DNA of 64,000 nucleotides from CAG-103 sp905215475. Its GTDB lineage: Bacteria > Bacillota > Clostridia > Oscillospirales > Oscillospiraceae. The notes below the pieces were generated by a model. It was not told the origin of the DNA. It saw only the letters and a program-made list of their open reading frames with translations, and did no database searches. This document shows positions 35,925-44,122 of the stretch, one piece after another; position 1 is the stretch's first letter, and every line of letters starts with the position of its first letter. The stretch covers positions 1 through 64,000 of the forward strand of contig CAJMPW010000005.1 of NCBI GenBank assembly GCA_905215475.1, given 5' to 3'. The translations under genes were made by a program, and so were the position numbers.

Positions 35925-36617
35925 TTGGATACTCATATTACCGTTGCTATTGACGGCCCTTCCGGTGCCGGAAAAAGTACGATCGCCCGCGCGGCTGCGC
36001 GCCGTTTCGGTCTGATCTATGTGGACACCGGTGCGATCTACCGCACCGTCGGTCTTGCCGGAGAGCGCGCCGGCGTGAACTGCTCGGATGCCGATGCCAT
36101 GCAGGCGCTGCTGCCGGCGCTGCGCATCGAGCTCGTGTATGATGCGGCGGGGGAGCAGCGGATGCTGCTCAACGGAGAGGACGTTTCGGAAACGATCCGT
36201 CTGCCGGAGGTGTCGCTGCTTGCCTCGCGCGTGTCGGCGCTGCCGGTCGTGCGCGCGTTCCTGCTCGATATGCAGCGCAGCCTTGCCCGCACGCAAAGCG
36301 TCGTCATGGACGGGCGCGATATCGGCACGGTCGTTTTGCCGGATGCCGGACTGAAGATCTTTCTGTCCGCCTCGGCGGAGTGCCGCGCACAGCGCCGCTG
36401 GCGTCAGCTGCAGGAAAAGGGTATTCAGGAGCCGTATGCTGACGTGCTGCGTGAGCTTGAGCAACGCGACTATGACGATACGCACCGCGCCATCGCGCCG
36501 CTCAAGGCAGCGCCGGACGCCGTGCACATCGACACGAGCGATCTCACGCTCGAGCAGAGCATTGATGCTGTGTGCGCAGCCATCCGCACGCGCTTCGGAC
36601 TGGAGGCGGACGCATGA
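35925..36617 (+). CDS. cmk: Cytidylate kinase
   Basis: A 230-residue kinase phosphorylating CMP/dCMP. The P-loop is AIDGPSGAGKST (residues 8-19), followed by VDTGAIYRTV, VVMDGRDIGTVVLPDA and a C-terminal IDTSDLT segment. The start is TTG 35925 with AAAGGA about 10 nt upstream. It overlaps the ispH start (ATGA). Confidence 0.95.
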   Translation: MDTHITVAIDGPSGAGKSTIARAAARRFGLIYVDTGAIYRTVGLAGERAGVNCSDADAMQALLPALRIELVYDAAGEQRMLLNGEDVSETIRLPEVSLLASRVSALPVVRAFLLDMQRSLARTQSVVMDGRDIGTVVLPDAGLKIFLSASAECRAQRRWRQLQEKGIQEPYADVLRELEQRDYDDTHRAIAPLKAAPDAVHIDTSDLTLEQSIDAVCAAIRTRFGLEADA

Positions 36618-38677
36618 GAGAGCTGCGCGTCGCCAAGTCCGCCGGTTTTTGCTTCGGCGTCAGCCGCTCGGTCAAAATGGCCGAGGAGATGCTTGCGGCC
36701 GAGGCGAACTGCTACAGCCTCGGTGAGCTGATCCATAATGATGATGTTGTGCAGCACCTGCGCTCCGAGGGGCTCACGGTCGCGGACGGACCGGAGCAGA
36801 TCCCGCAGGGCGCGTCGGTCATCATCCGTTCCCACGGCGTCAGCCGTGCAGAGTTTGAGGCCGTGCAGCACACGGGCGCGACGGTGTATGATGCGACCTG
36901 CCCAAAGGTCAAGCGCATCCATGAGATCGTGGCGGAGGCTTCCGCTGAGGGGCGTCAGCCGGTCATCATCGGAGCTGCCGACCATCCGGAGGTGCGCGCG
37001 ATCTGCGGCTGGTGCGCCTCGCCGATCGTGGTCAATGACGCCGCGCAGCTTGCCGAGCGCATCGCGGACGGCACCATTGACTGTGCAAAACCGCTGACTG
37101 TCGTCATCCAGACGACCCAAACGCAAGAAAAATTGCTGGAGTGTCAGAAAATTATAAAAAAAGAGTGTACAAACGCCAAATTGTTTGATACAATATGTGG
37201 TGCTACGTTTACACGCCAGACAGAGGCCGCGCAAATGGCCCGCGACTGCGATGCAATGGTCGTTGTCGGCGGCAGCCACAGCGCAAACAGCCGCCATCTC
37301 TACGAGATCTGCTGCAGTGCGTGTGCAAACGTGCAATTTATTGAAAACGCAGCGCAGCTTGATACAAGCGCGTTCGTACATGCGGATACGGTCGGCCTGA
37401 CAGCCGGGGCCTCCGTGCCTGCATGGATCATTAAGGAGGTAAAACAAAAGATGAGTGACGAGATCCTGACTCAAGAAAATCCCATGGAGACTGAAAATTT
37501 TGATGAAATGCTGGAGGCATCTCTCAAGCCTATATATAATGGAGAAAAGGTAACCGGTACGGTCGTGGCCATTTCCGCCACCGAGATCAGTGTCGATATC
37601 GGCACCAAGTATTCCGGCTTCATCCCGACCAGCGAGTTCACCGACGACGGCATCAAGGTTGAAGATGTCCTGCACGTCGGCGACAGCATCGAGGCGAGCG
37701 TTGTGCGCGTCAACGATGTCGAAGGCACTGCGATGCTCTCCAAGAAGCGTCTGGACGCCGTGAAAAACTGGGCCACCATCGAAGAGGCTCAGGAGAGTGG
37801 TGAGATCGTCGAAGGCAAGGTCACCGAGGACAACAAGGGCGGCATCGTTGTGTCCGTCAAGGGCATCCGCGTGTTCGTGCCCGCTTCCCAGTCCGGCCTG
37901 CCGAAGGACGCTGCCATGTCCGAGCTCGTTGGCCAGACCGTGCGTCTGAAGATCACCGAGGTCAACCGCGGCCGTAAGCGCGTTGTCGGTTCCATCCGCG
38001 CCGTCGCCCAGAAGGAGCGCCGCGAGCGCGCCGAGAGGATCTGGAGCGAGATCGAGGTCGGCAAGCACTATCACGGTGTTGTCAAGTCCCTGACGTCCTA
38101 CGGCGCGTTCGTTGACATTGGCGGCATTGACGGCATGGTGCACGTCTCCGAGCTGAGTTGGAGCCGCATCAAGCAGCCGTCCGACGTGCTGTCCGTCGGC
38201 GACGAGGTCGATGTCTATGTCATCAGCTTCGACGCGGAGAACCACAAGATCTCCCTCGGCTACAAGGATCCCAACGGCAACCCCTGGACCAAGTTCACGT
38301 CCACCTTCCAGGTCGGCGACGTGGCGAAGGTCACCATCGTCAAGCTCATGCCCTTCGGCGCGTTTGCCGAGGTGCTGCCCGGTGTTGACGGCCTGATCCA
38401 CATCTCCCAGATCGCCAACCGCCGCATCGGCAAGCCCGATGAGGTGCTGACCGTCGGCGACATTGTCGATGCGAAGATCACCGCGATTGACGAGGAGAAG
38501 CACAAGATCTCCCTGTCCATCCGCGCGCTGACCGCTCCCGAGCCGGCTCCGGTGCGTGAGCGCCCGGCCAAGAAGCCGATGGCTCCCGAGGCGGACGCCC
38601 TCGTCTACGAGATCTCTGCTACCGGTGAGGCTACCGGTAACATCCCCGAGATCGACTTCGACGATATCGACGAGTGA
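36614..38677 (+). CDS. ispH: Fusion of IspH (HMBPP reductase) and ribosomal protein S1
   Basis: A 687-residue fusion. Residues 1-279 are IspH, with [4Fe-4S] cysteines C13, C96 and C195 and conserved H41, H74, H124 and E126; it makes IPP/DMAPP in the MEP pathway. Residues 280-687 hold four S1 RNA-binding domains (for example GEKVTGTVVAISATEISVD and GKHYHGVVKSLTSYGAFVD). This fusion is known in Clostridia. At the junction, Met280 is preceded by a perfect Shine-Dalgarno, and an AT-rich promoter-like patch lies in the ispH part, so a free 408-residue S1 could also be made. A strong terminator follows. ispD and ispF, of the same pathway, come next. Confidence 0.95.
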   Translation: MRELRVAKSAGFCFGVSRSVKMAEEMLAAEANCYSLGELIHNDDVVQHLRSEGLTVADGPEQIPQGASVIIRSHGVSRAEFEAVQHTGATVYDATCPKVKRIHEIVAEASAEGRQPVIIGAADHPEVRAICGWCASPIVVNDAAQLAERIADGTIDCAKPLTVVIQTTQTQEKLLECQKIIKKECTNAKLFDTICGATFTRQTEAAQMARDCDAMVVVGGSHSANSRHLYEICCSACANVQFIENAAQLDTSAFVHADTVGLTAGASVPAWIIKEVKQKMSDEILTQENPMETENFDEMLEASLKPIYNGEKVTGTVVAISATEISVDIGTKYSGFIPTSEFTDDGIKVEDVLHVGDSIEASVVRVNDVEGTAMLSKKRLDAVKNWATIEEAQESGEIVEGKVTEDNKGGIVVSVKGIRVFVPASQSGLPKDAAMSELVGQTVRLKITEVNRGRKRVVGSIRAVAQKERRERAERIWSEIEVGKHYHGVVKSLTSYGAFVDIGGIDGMVHVSELSWSRIKQPSDVLSVGDEVDVYVISFDAENHKISLGYKDPNGNPWTKFTSTFQVGDVAKVTIVKLMPFGAFAEVLPGVDGLIHISQIANRRIGKPDEVLTVGDIVDAKITAIDEEKHKISLSIRALTAPEPAPVRERPAKKPMAPEADALVYEISATGEATGNIPEIDFDDIDE
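37166..37194 (+). promoter_or_regulatory. Promoter-like element inside the ispH part of the fusion
   Basis: TGTACA (37166-37171), 17-nt spacer, TACAAT (37189-37194), in a strikingly AT-rich stretch (about 37130-37200) of an otherwise GC-rich gene. It would produce an mRNA covering only the S1 part. Confidence 0.4.
37433..37453 (+). promoter_or_regulatory. Internal Shine-Dalgarno and ATG for a free S1 protein
   Basis: AAGGAGGT at 37433-37440 lies 10 nt before ATG 37451 in frame with the fusion. Initiation here would give residues 280-687, a complete four-domain S1-like protein (37451-38677) of the size usual for free Firmicutes S1 homologues. Confidence 0.55.
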
Positions 38678-38686
38678 TTTGATTGG

Positions 38687-38723
38687 AAAGCATCCCTGCA
38701 CACGCGTGCAGGGATGCTTTTTT
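38687..38723 (+). terminator. Intrinsic terminator after ispH-S1
   Basis: GCATCCCTGCAC (38690-38701) pairs perfectly with GTGCAGGGATGC (38706-38717) around ACGC; flanking AAA/TTT extends it, and six T follow. Confidence 0.96.
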
Positions 38724-38735
38724 GCTGTCCGCACC

Positions 38736-38764
38736 TTGCGCCGGGGCGTGTTTCTGATTATAAT
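38736..38764 (+). promoter_or_regulatory. Promoter of ispD-ispF
   Basis: TTGCGC (38736-38741), 17-nt spacer, consensus TATAAT (38759-38764), 56 nt before the ispD ATG. Confidence 0.7.
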
Positions 38765-38820
38765 GAAACCATAACAACTGTGTATGTACATAACAGCAAC
38801 GGAAAGAAAGGAGCGATCCT

Positions 38821-39546
38821 ATGACACTTTACGGGAAGATCAAGGCAAAGCTCGGCGGCAAGCCGTTTTGCACGATGGTCGTGCTGGCGGCAGGCTCGTC
38901 CAAGCGAATGGGGCGCGATAAACTGATGATGGAGGTCGGCGGTGTGCCGGTGCTTGTGCGCTCGCTGCAGGCGATGCAAAACTGTGCCGCGGTCGATGAG
39001 CTGATCGTCGTCACGCGCACGTCGCGCCTCGAGGAGATCGCGGCGCTGCGCGACCGCTATGCTCTGACGAAGATGACCAAGGTCGTTGTCGGCGGCATGA
39101 CGCGCGCCGAGTCGTCGCTGGCTGGCGTTCTGGCCGCGAGCAACCGTGCCACGCTCATCGGCATCCATGATGCTGCGCGCCCGCTTGTGACGGATGCGAT
39201 CATCACCGATACCGTCTGCGCGGCGCAAAAGAGCCGTGCGGCCGCGCCCGGCATCCCGGTGCGCGACACGGTCAAGGTCACGGCCGACGGAATCATCACC
39301 GGTACACCCGCCCGCTCGACACTCTCCGCCATTCAGACGCCGCAGGTGTTTCAGGCGGATCTCATCAAGGCTGCGCTCACCAACGCCATGCGCAAGCATC
39401 TGGCCATCACGGATGACTGCTCGGCGGTCGAGCAGCTGCACGTAAAGCCTGTCGTGACGCAGGGCTCGGATGAGAACATCAAGATCACGACGCCGATCGA
39501 TATCGAGCTTGCCGAGCTCATTCTGAGGAGGCGCGGCAGAGCATGA
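38821..39546 (+). CDS. ispD: 2-C-methyl-D-erythritol 4-phosphate cytidylyltransferase
   Basis: A 241-residue nucleotidyltransferase with the CTP-binding signature VLAAGSSKRMGRDKLM (residues about 22-37), GGMTRAESSLAGVLA, IHDAARPLV, PVRDTVKV and the C-terminal NIKITTPIDIELAELIL. MEP pathway step 3. AAAGGAG precedes ATG 38821. It overlaps ispF by 4 nt, with ispH immediately upstream but in another transcription unit. Confidence 0.94.
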   Translation: MTLYGKIKAKLGGKPFCTMVVLAAGSSKRMGRDKLMMEVGGVPVLVRSLQAMQNCAAVDELIVVTRTSRLEEIAALRDRYALTKMTKVVVGGMTRAESSLAGVLAASNRATLIGIHDAARPLVTDAIITDTVCAAQKSRAAAPGIPVRDTVKVTADGIITGTPARSTLSAIQTPQVFQADLIKAALTNAMRKHLAITDDCSAVEQLHVKPVVTQGSDENIKITTPIDIELAELILRRRGRA

Positions 39547-40022
39547 TGCGCATTGGACACGGATATGACGTGCACCGCCTCGTGCACGGGCGCAGGCTCA
39601 TCCTCGGCGGTGTGGACATTCCGCACGAGACCGGTCTGCTCGGTCACTCGGATGCCGATGTGCTCACACACGCCGTTATGGACGCGCTGCTCGGCGCGGC
39701 TGCCATGGGCGACATCGGTCAGCTTTTCCCGGACAATAACCCCGCATTTGCCGGAGCGGATAGTCTGGCGCTGCTGCGTGAGGTGATGGCGTGCCTGCGT
39801 GCAGAGGGGTATACGGTCGGCAACATCGACTGCACGGTGCTCGCACAGGCGCCGAAGCTCGCGCCGCACATTGCGCAGATGCGCCGCAATCTGGCCAAGT
39901 GTCTGGACATCGGCGCGGACTGTGTCAGCATCAAGGCGACGACCGAGGAGGGGCTCGGCTTTACCGGCGCGCGCGAGGGCATCGCGGCGCACGCGGTCGT
40001 GCTGATCGAAAAGCAGGCGTAA
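39543..40022 (+). CDS. ispF: 2-C-methyl-D-erythritol 2,4-cyclodiphosphate synthase
   Basis: A 159-residue enzyme of standard length: metal ligands in GHGYDVHRL (Asp and His) and LLGHSDADVLTHAVMDALLG, then GDIGQLFPD, IDCTVLAQAPKL and ATTEEGLGFTG. It forms MEcPP in the MEP pathway. ATG 39543 overlaps the ispD stop (ATGA); ATG 39546 is also in frame. GAGGAGG lies at 39526-39532. Confidence 0.96.
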   Translation: MMRIGHGYDVHRLVHGRRLILGGVDIPHETGLLGHSDADVLTHAVMDALLGAAAMGDIGQLFPDNNPAFAGADSLALLREVMACLRAEGYTVGNIDCTVLAQAPKLAPHIAQMRRNLAKCLDIGADCVSIKATTEEGLGFTGAREGIAAHAVVLIEKQA

Positions 40023-40030
40023 ACGCCTGC
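40013..40030 (+). repeat. Hairpin at the end of ispF
   Basis: GCAGGCGT (40013-40020) and ACGCCTGC (40023-40030) form a perfect stem enclosing the ispF stop codon. No T-run follows; it is 4 nt before the larger hairpin at 40035. Confidence 0.5.
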
Positions 40031-40034
40031 ACTG

Positions 40035-40068
40035 CTCCCGCATAGAATGGTGCATCACCATGTGGGAG
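40035..40068 (+). repeat. Hairpin enclosing the DUF3343 ribosome binding site
   Basis: CTCCCGCAT (40035-40043) pairs with ATGTGGGAG (40060-40068), one wobble; inside, GGTG/CACC (40049-40052/40056-40059) stacks around a CAT loop after a 5-nt bulge. The right arm includes the first half of the GGGAGGGAG Shine-Dalgarno (40064-40072). Confidence 0.55.
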
Positions 40069-40075
40069 GGAGCTT

Positions 40076-40336
40076 ATGATGCAGCGCTATTGTCTGATCC
40101 TGTGCCGGTCGCTGACCTATGCACAGCGGTCGTCACGGGTGCTTGAGCGCGCGGGCATCACTGCCGCCGTGCTCAAAGCACCGCAAAGCGTCTCCAAAAC
40201 CGGATGCACGTATTGCGTCAAACTGAAGGAATCCCAACTGGAACGTGCACTGCCGCTCCTGGACCACGCAGCGATCCGGCGGGGAAAAATCTATCGCCTG
40301 CTGGAAGATGGCACTTACCAGGAGGTGACGGTATGA
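40076..40336 (+). CDS. DUF3343 small protein, putative sulfur/selenium carrier
   Basis: An 86-residue protein with the DUF3343 layout: a ferredoxin-like beta-alpha start (YCLILCRSLTYAQRSSRVLERAGI) and a GCTYCVKL motif containing two Cys. Members are often encoded beside cysteine-desulfurase-like enzymes, as here (4-nt overlap with the aminotransferase gene), and may carry sulfur or selenium. That role is inferred from context. Confidence 0.78.
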   Translation: MMQRYCLILCRSLTYAQRSSRVLERAGITAAVLKAPQSVSKTGCTYCVKLKESQLERALPLLDHAAIRRGKIYRLLEDGTYQEVTV

Positions 40337-41472
40337 TCTATCTGGACTCGGCGGCCACGAGCCTGCTCAAGCCGCCGTCAGTGGCGCGCGCAGCGTCGAT
40401 GGCCATACGCACGATGGCGAGCCCCGGCCGCGGCGGTCACAGCGCAGCCATGCGCGCAGCCGACACGGTCTTTGCCTGCCGGGAGGCGGCCGCGGCGCTC
40501 TTTCATGTGCCGGAGCCGGAGCGCGTCGTATTCACCGCAAACGCGACGCACGCGCTCAACATCGCCATTCACTCGCTCGTTTCGCCCGGAGATCCGGTCG
40601 TGATCTCGGGCTATGAGCACAACTCCGTCACGCGCCCGCTGCACGCCTTGGGTGCGCAGGTGCGCGTTGCGGCGAGCCCGCTGTTTGATCCTGCGGCGGC
40701 GGTCGATGCTTTCCGGCGTGCGCTGCCGGGGGCAAAAGCGGCCGTGTGTACGATGGTGTCGAACGTGTTCGGCTATCTGCTGCCGGTGCAAGAGATCGCG
40801 CAGCTGTGTGCTGCGGCGCGCGTCCCGCTAATCGTGGACGCATCGCAGGCGGCCGGATGCGTCGCGCTGGATGCGGCCGCGCTCGGCGCGGCTTTTGTCG
40901 CCATGCCGGGGCATAAGGGGCTGCTCGGCCCGCAGGGCACGGGTATTTTGCTGTGCTTCGCGCAGCCGGAGCCGCTGCTGTGCGGCGGCACGGGTTCGCA
41001 AAGTATGCTCCAGACCATGCCGGAGCAGCTGCCCGACCGGCTTGAGGCGGGCACGCACAACGTCCCCGGTATCGCGGGGCTGCTGGCGGGCATCCGCTAT
41101 GTGTCCGCGCAGGGGGTTGACAACATCGCCCGGCGGGAGCAAAGACGTTCGAAGATTCTGACCGACCGCTTGCGAGCGGAATCGCGGCTGGAGGTGTTCG
41201 CGTCGCCGGATACATCCTGCCAGACGGCGGTGCTGTCTGTCCGCTGCCGCGATATGGACTGCGAGACGCTGGCGCAGGCGCTTGCACGCTGCGGCATTGC
41301 CGTGCGCGCGGGGCTGCACTGTGCGCCGGTCGCGCACCGCACTGCGGGCACGCTTGAGACCGGCACGGTGCGTCTGAGCCTGTCGCCGTTTACGACGGAT
41401 GCGGACATTGCGCACACGGTCCGTGCGTTTCATGACATCCTGCGTACAGGCAAAAGCGGATTTTTGTATTGA
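40333..41472 (+). CDS. Class V aminotransferase / cysteine-desulfurase-like (EF2568 type)
   Basis: A 379-residue PLP enzyme starting MIYLDSAATSLLKPPSV. The PLP lysine is in AMPGHKGLLGPQGTG; VVISGYEHNSVTRPL and IVDASQAAG are cofactor contacts. GLHCAPVAHRTAGT near the C-terminus has the Cys of the SufS-like active loop. It is probably a desulfurase or selenocysteine lyase supplying the DUF3343 partner. ATG 40333 overlaps the DUF3343 stop (ATGA) with GGAGGTGA upstream; a longer upstream frame runs through DUF3343 and is rejected. Confidence 0.87.
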   Translation: MIYLDSAATSLLKPPSVARAASMAIRTMASPGRGGHSAAMRAADTVFACREAAAALFHVPEPERVVFTANATHALNIAIHSLVSPGDPVVISGYEHNSVTRPLHALGAQVRVAASPLFDPAAAVDAFRRALPGAKAAVCTMVSNVFGYLLPVQEIAQLCAAARVPLIVDASQAAGCVALDAAALGAAFVAMPGHKGLLGPQGTGILLCFAQPEPLLCGGTGSQSMLQTMPEQLPDRLEAGTHNVPGIAGLLAGIRYVSAQGVDNIARREQRRSKILTDRLRAESRLEVFASPDTSCQTAVLSVRCRDMDCETLAQALARCGIAVRAGLHCAPVAHRTAGTLETGTVRLSLSPFTTDADIAHTVRAFHDILRTGKSGFLY

Positions 41473-41497
41473 AATTCACGGGTTTGTAGGGTATAAT
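41469..41497 (+). promoter_or_regulatory. Strong sigma-A promoter of the cdaA operon
   Basis: TTGAAA (41469-41474), 17-nt spacer, consensus TATAAT (41492-41497). The -35 overlaps the stop codon of the aminotransferase gene. Confidence 0.82.
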
Positions 41498-41517
41498 ATT
41501 ATAATTCATAAGATTGG

Positions 41518-41537
41518 CGTTTTGCGCCCGCAAAACG
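41518..41537 (+). promoter_or_regulatory. Perfect 9-bp inverted repeat in the cdaA leader
   Basis: CGTTTTGCG (41518-41526) and CGCAAAACG (41529-41537) are separated by CC. It lies about 14 nt after the expected transcription start and 13 nt before the ribosome binding site (GAGGGA 41551-41556). Operator or 5'-stabilising hairpin. Confidence 0.5.
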
Positions 41538-41562
41538 GAAACCAACAGCCGAGGGAATGCTT

Positions 41563-42477
41563 ATGGCACAACTTGCAGCCTTCTGGGCGAAGCTGACGAT
41601 GCTGGTGTCTACGATCCGGTTTTCGGACATCTTGGATATCCTGATCGTCGCTTATCTGATCTACAACATCATCATGCTCATCCGCAAGACGAATTCGTTC
41701 CGTCTTGCACGCGGTATTCTGCTGATCCTGATCGCGCTTTGGCTCTCGGGTGTGCTGAAGCTGACGATGTTCAACCGTCTCCTGCAAAAGACGGTCGAAC
41801 TCGGACTCATCGCGCTCGTCATCATCTTTCAGCCGGAGCTGCGCCGCCTGCTTGAGCGCATGGGCAGCAAAACGTTCCCGAGCTTCGGGGCGAAGCCGCT
41901 TGAGACGCTTGGCATGGATAACGTCATCTCGCAGACCATCGCCGCCTGCACGCAGCTGTCGGCCACCAAGACCGGCGCGCTCATCGTCTTTGAGCGCGGC
42001 GTGACGCTCGATGAGCAGATGCGCAGCGGCACGACCGTCAATTCCGATGTGACGGCGGAGCTGCTCAAGAATATTTTCTATCCCAAAGCACCGCTGCATG
42101 ACGGTGCAGTCGTGATCCGTGATGGCCGCATTGCGGCGGCAGGGTGTGTCCTGCCGCTGACGAGCAACACGAATCTCAGCCCCGATCTCGGCACGCGCCA
42201 CCGCGCGGGCATCGGCATGAGCGAGCATTCGGATGCTGTGATCGTGATCGTCTCCGAGGAGACCGGCGGCATCTCCATCGCCGTGGACGGTATGCTCAAG
42301 CGCCGCCTCTCCGCAGAGACGTTTGAGGCAATCCTGCGCAGTGAGCTGCTGCCCGAGGAAGCGCAGCAGCGCAAGCGCTGGGACATTTTTGTCGAATTCG
42401 TGAAGAAACTCAATCCGCTTCGCCGGGAGAACCGCTATGACAAAAAAGACGACAATCAACAAGATCATCGGCAGTAA
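41563..42477 (+). CDS. cdaA: Diadenylate cyclase CdaA (c-di-AMP synthase)
   Basis: A 304-residue membrane enzyme with three N-terminal helices (ILDILIVAYLIYNIIMLI, GILLILIALWLSGVL, TVELGLIALVIIFQPELRRLLE) and the DAC domain with the catalytic DGA (LHDGAVVIRDGRI) and RHR (LGTRHRAGIGMSE) motifs. c-di-AMP controls potassium and wall homeostasis. The second Met (41563) is better spaced from GAGGGA than ATG 41557. Its end overlaps cdaR by 41 nt. The usual third gene, glmM, is absent. Confidence 0.95.
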   Translation: MAQLAAFWAKLTMLVSTIRFSDILDILIVAYLIYNIIMLIRKTNSFRLARGILLILIALWLSGVLKLTMFNRLLQKTVELGLIALVIIFQPELRRLLERMGSKTFPSFGAKPLETLGMDNVISQTIAACTQLSATKTGALIVFERGVTLDEQMRSGTTVNSDVTAELLKNIFYPKAPLHDGAVVIRDGRIAAAGCVLPLTSNTNLSPDLGTRHRAGIGMSEHSDAVIVIVSEETGGISIAVDGMLKRRLSAETFEAILRSELLPEEAQQRKRWDIFVEFVKKLNPLRRENRYDKKDDNQQDHRQ

Positions 42478-43687
42478 AGCATTCTGGATCATCATTTCGC
42501 TGCTCGCCTCGTTTTTGCTGTGGACATATATCATGTCCACGGAGGAGACGACGATCGAAATGACGTTTTCCAATGTCAAGGTCGTGTATCAGGGCGCGGA
42601 AGATCTGCGCGCTGCGCGCGGCCTGATCGTGACGGATGCCGACGCCGACAGCGTGACCGTGCGCCTCAAGGGTACGCGGCGCGTGCTCGGAAATCTCAGC
42701 TCTGCGGATCTGTCTGCGGTCATTGACGTGTCCGGCATTTCGCAGGCGCGTGAGATGCAGGTGAGCTATTCGCTGCAGTACCCGACCAATGTCGATAAGA
42801 GCAGCATCACGGTCCTGAGCAAGACACCCGAGACCATCAGCTTCTCTGTCGTGCAGGAGGCCAATAAGACGCTGGAGGTCAAGGGCGTCTTTACCGGCAG
42901 CGTGAAAGACGGCTACACGGCCGAGCCCATCAAGGTCGACCCGTCGTCCATCACGCTCTATGGCCCGCAGGAGGAGCTTGACGAGGTCGACAGCGTCTGC
43001 GTATACGTTACTCGCACGGATCTGGATAAGTCCATCGCGCCGACCAACTGCCCCTATGTCCTGCTGGATAAGGACGGCAACAGGCTTCAGCCCAAGGAGA
43101 TCTCCGGCAACTATGACACGGTCAGCGTGTCGATGCCGGTGCTGATGAATAAGGATCTGCCGCTCAAGGTCTCGCTCGTCGGCGGTGCCGGGGCGACGGA
43201 GGAAAACTGCGTCGTCGATATTGAACCGAAGAGCATTCAGGTCGCCGGCGATACGGATGTGCTCAGCAAGCTCAATCAGATCGTCGTTGCGACGATCGAT
43301 CTGTCCGGCTTTGCCACGTCGTATGAGACGACGGTCACGATCCCGCTGGAAAATGACCTGCGCAACCTCAGCGGCGTCACGGAGGCGACGGTGCGCGTTT
43401 CCGTCCGCGGTCTGGCGACGGAGAAGATCACCGCGACGAATATCACGACGACCGGCACGACCCGCAGCGTTGAGATCATGACGACGTCGCTGCCCGTGAC
43501 CGTGCGTGCGCCGGAGGATGTGATCGCGCAGATCACAGCGGAGAACGTGCGCGTGGTCGTGGATCTGACCAATTATAAGGCCACGAGCGGCACGGTCGCC
43601 GTTCCGGCAAAAATCTATGTGGACGGCTTCTCCAACGCCGGTGCGGTCGGAGAGTATGTCGTGAATGTGCGTTTTACAGGAGGATGA
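42437..43687 (+). CDS. cdaR: CdaR-type regulator with YbbR repeats
   Basis: A 416-residue protein with one N-terminal membrane helix (AFWIIISLLASFLLWTYI, about residues 15-34) followed by an extracytoplasmic chain of about four YbbR repeats, typified by VTVRLKGTRRVLGNLSSADLSAVIDVSG and ITLYGPQEELDEVDSV. It binds CdaA and modulates c-di-AMP production. The large overlap with cdaA suggests translational coupling. Confidence 0.92.
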   Translation: MTKKTTINKIIGSKAFWIIISLLASFLLWTYIMSTEETTIEMTFSNVKVVYQGAEDLRAARGLIVTDADADSVTVRLKGTRRVLGNLSSADLSAVIDVSGISQAREMQVSYSLQYPTNVDKSSITVLSKTPETISFSVVQEANKTLEVKGVFTGSVKDGYTAEPIKVDPSSITLYGPQEELDEVDSVCVYVTRTDLDKSIAPTNCPYVLLDKDGNRLQPKEISGNYDTVSVSMPVLMNKDLPLKVSLVGGAGATEENCVVDIEPKSIQVAGDTDVLSKLNQIVVATIDLSGFATSYETTVTIPLENDLRNLSGVTEATVRVSVRGLATEKITATNITTTGTTRSVEIMTTSLPVTVRAPEDVIAQITAENVRVVVDLTNYKATSGTVAVPAKIYVDGFSNAGAVGEYVVNVRFTGG

Positions 43688-43691
43688 TACG

Positions 43692-44102
43692 ATGACGCAG
43701 AATGCTGTGGTGACCAAACTGATCAGCCGCCACGTGGCGGAGGTGGAGGTGGAGCGCGGTACTGCCTGCGGCGGCACGTGTGAGTCGTGCGAGGCGTGTG
43801 TGTTCCAGAGCCGCATCCGGGCCGAGGCACTCAATAAGGTCTCGGCGCTGCCGGGTCAGAAAGTCGTCATCGAAAGCAAGACGTCGGCTGTGCTCGGCGC
43901 GGCCGCGCTGCTGTATCTGATCCCGTTTGTGCTCCTGTTTCTGGGCTATGCCATCGGCAGCGCAATCGGCTGGGGTGAGGCCGGCTGCGTGCTGATCGGC
44001 TTTGCCTTTTTTGCGCTTGGCGTGGCGTTCAACGTTGTTTACCAGCGCCGCAAGAAAGCGAGCCCCATTACATTTGAGATCATTCAGGTCCTGGAGACTT
44101 GA
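43692..44102 (+). CDS. SoxR-reducing/RseC family membrane protein
   Basis: A 136-residue protein: an N-terminal Cys-rich part (RGTACGGTCESCEACVF, four Cys in CGGTCESCEAC spacing) followed by two membrane helices (ALLYLIPFVLLFLGYAIG, AGCVLIGFAFFALGVAFNVVY). RseC/RsxC-linked proteins have this layout and act in redox or electron-transfer complexes. CAGGAGGATGA lies ahead of ATG 43692. It takes the position glmM has in many Firmicutes. Confidence 0.8.
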   Translation: MTQNAVVTKLISRHVAEVEVERGTACGGTCESCEACVFQSRIRAEALNKVSALPGQKVVIESKTSAVLGAAALLYLIPFVLLFLGYAIGSAIGWGEAGCVLIGFAFFALGVAFNVVYQRRKKASPITFEIIQVLET

Positions 44103-44122
44103 GATAAGAAGGGTAAGAGCAA

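Noticed and set aside
36470..38791. A 773-codon minus-strand frame opposite the ispH-S1 fusion
   Set aside because: Same shadow effect; its repeated Asp/Val/Gly-rich segments mirror the S1 repeats, and it runs through the strong terminator at 38687.
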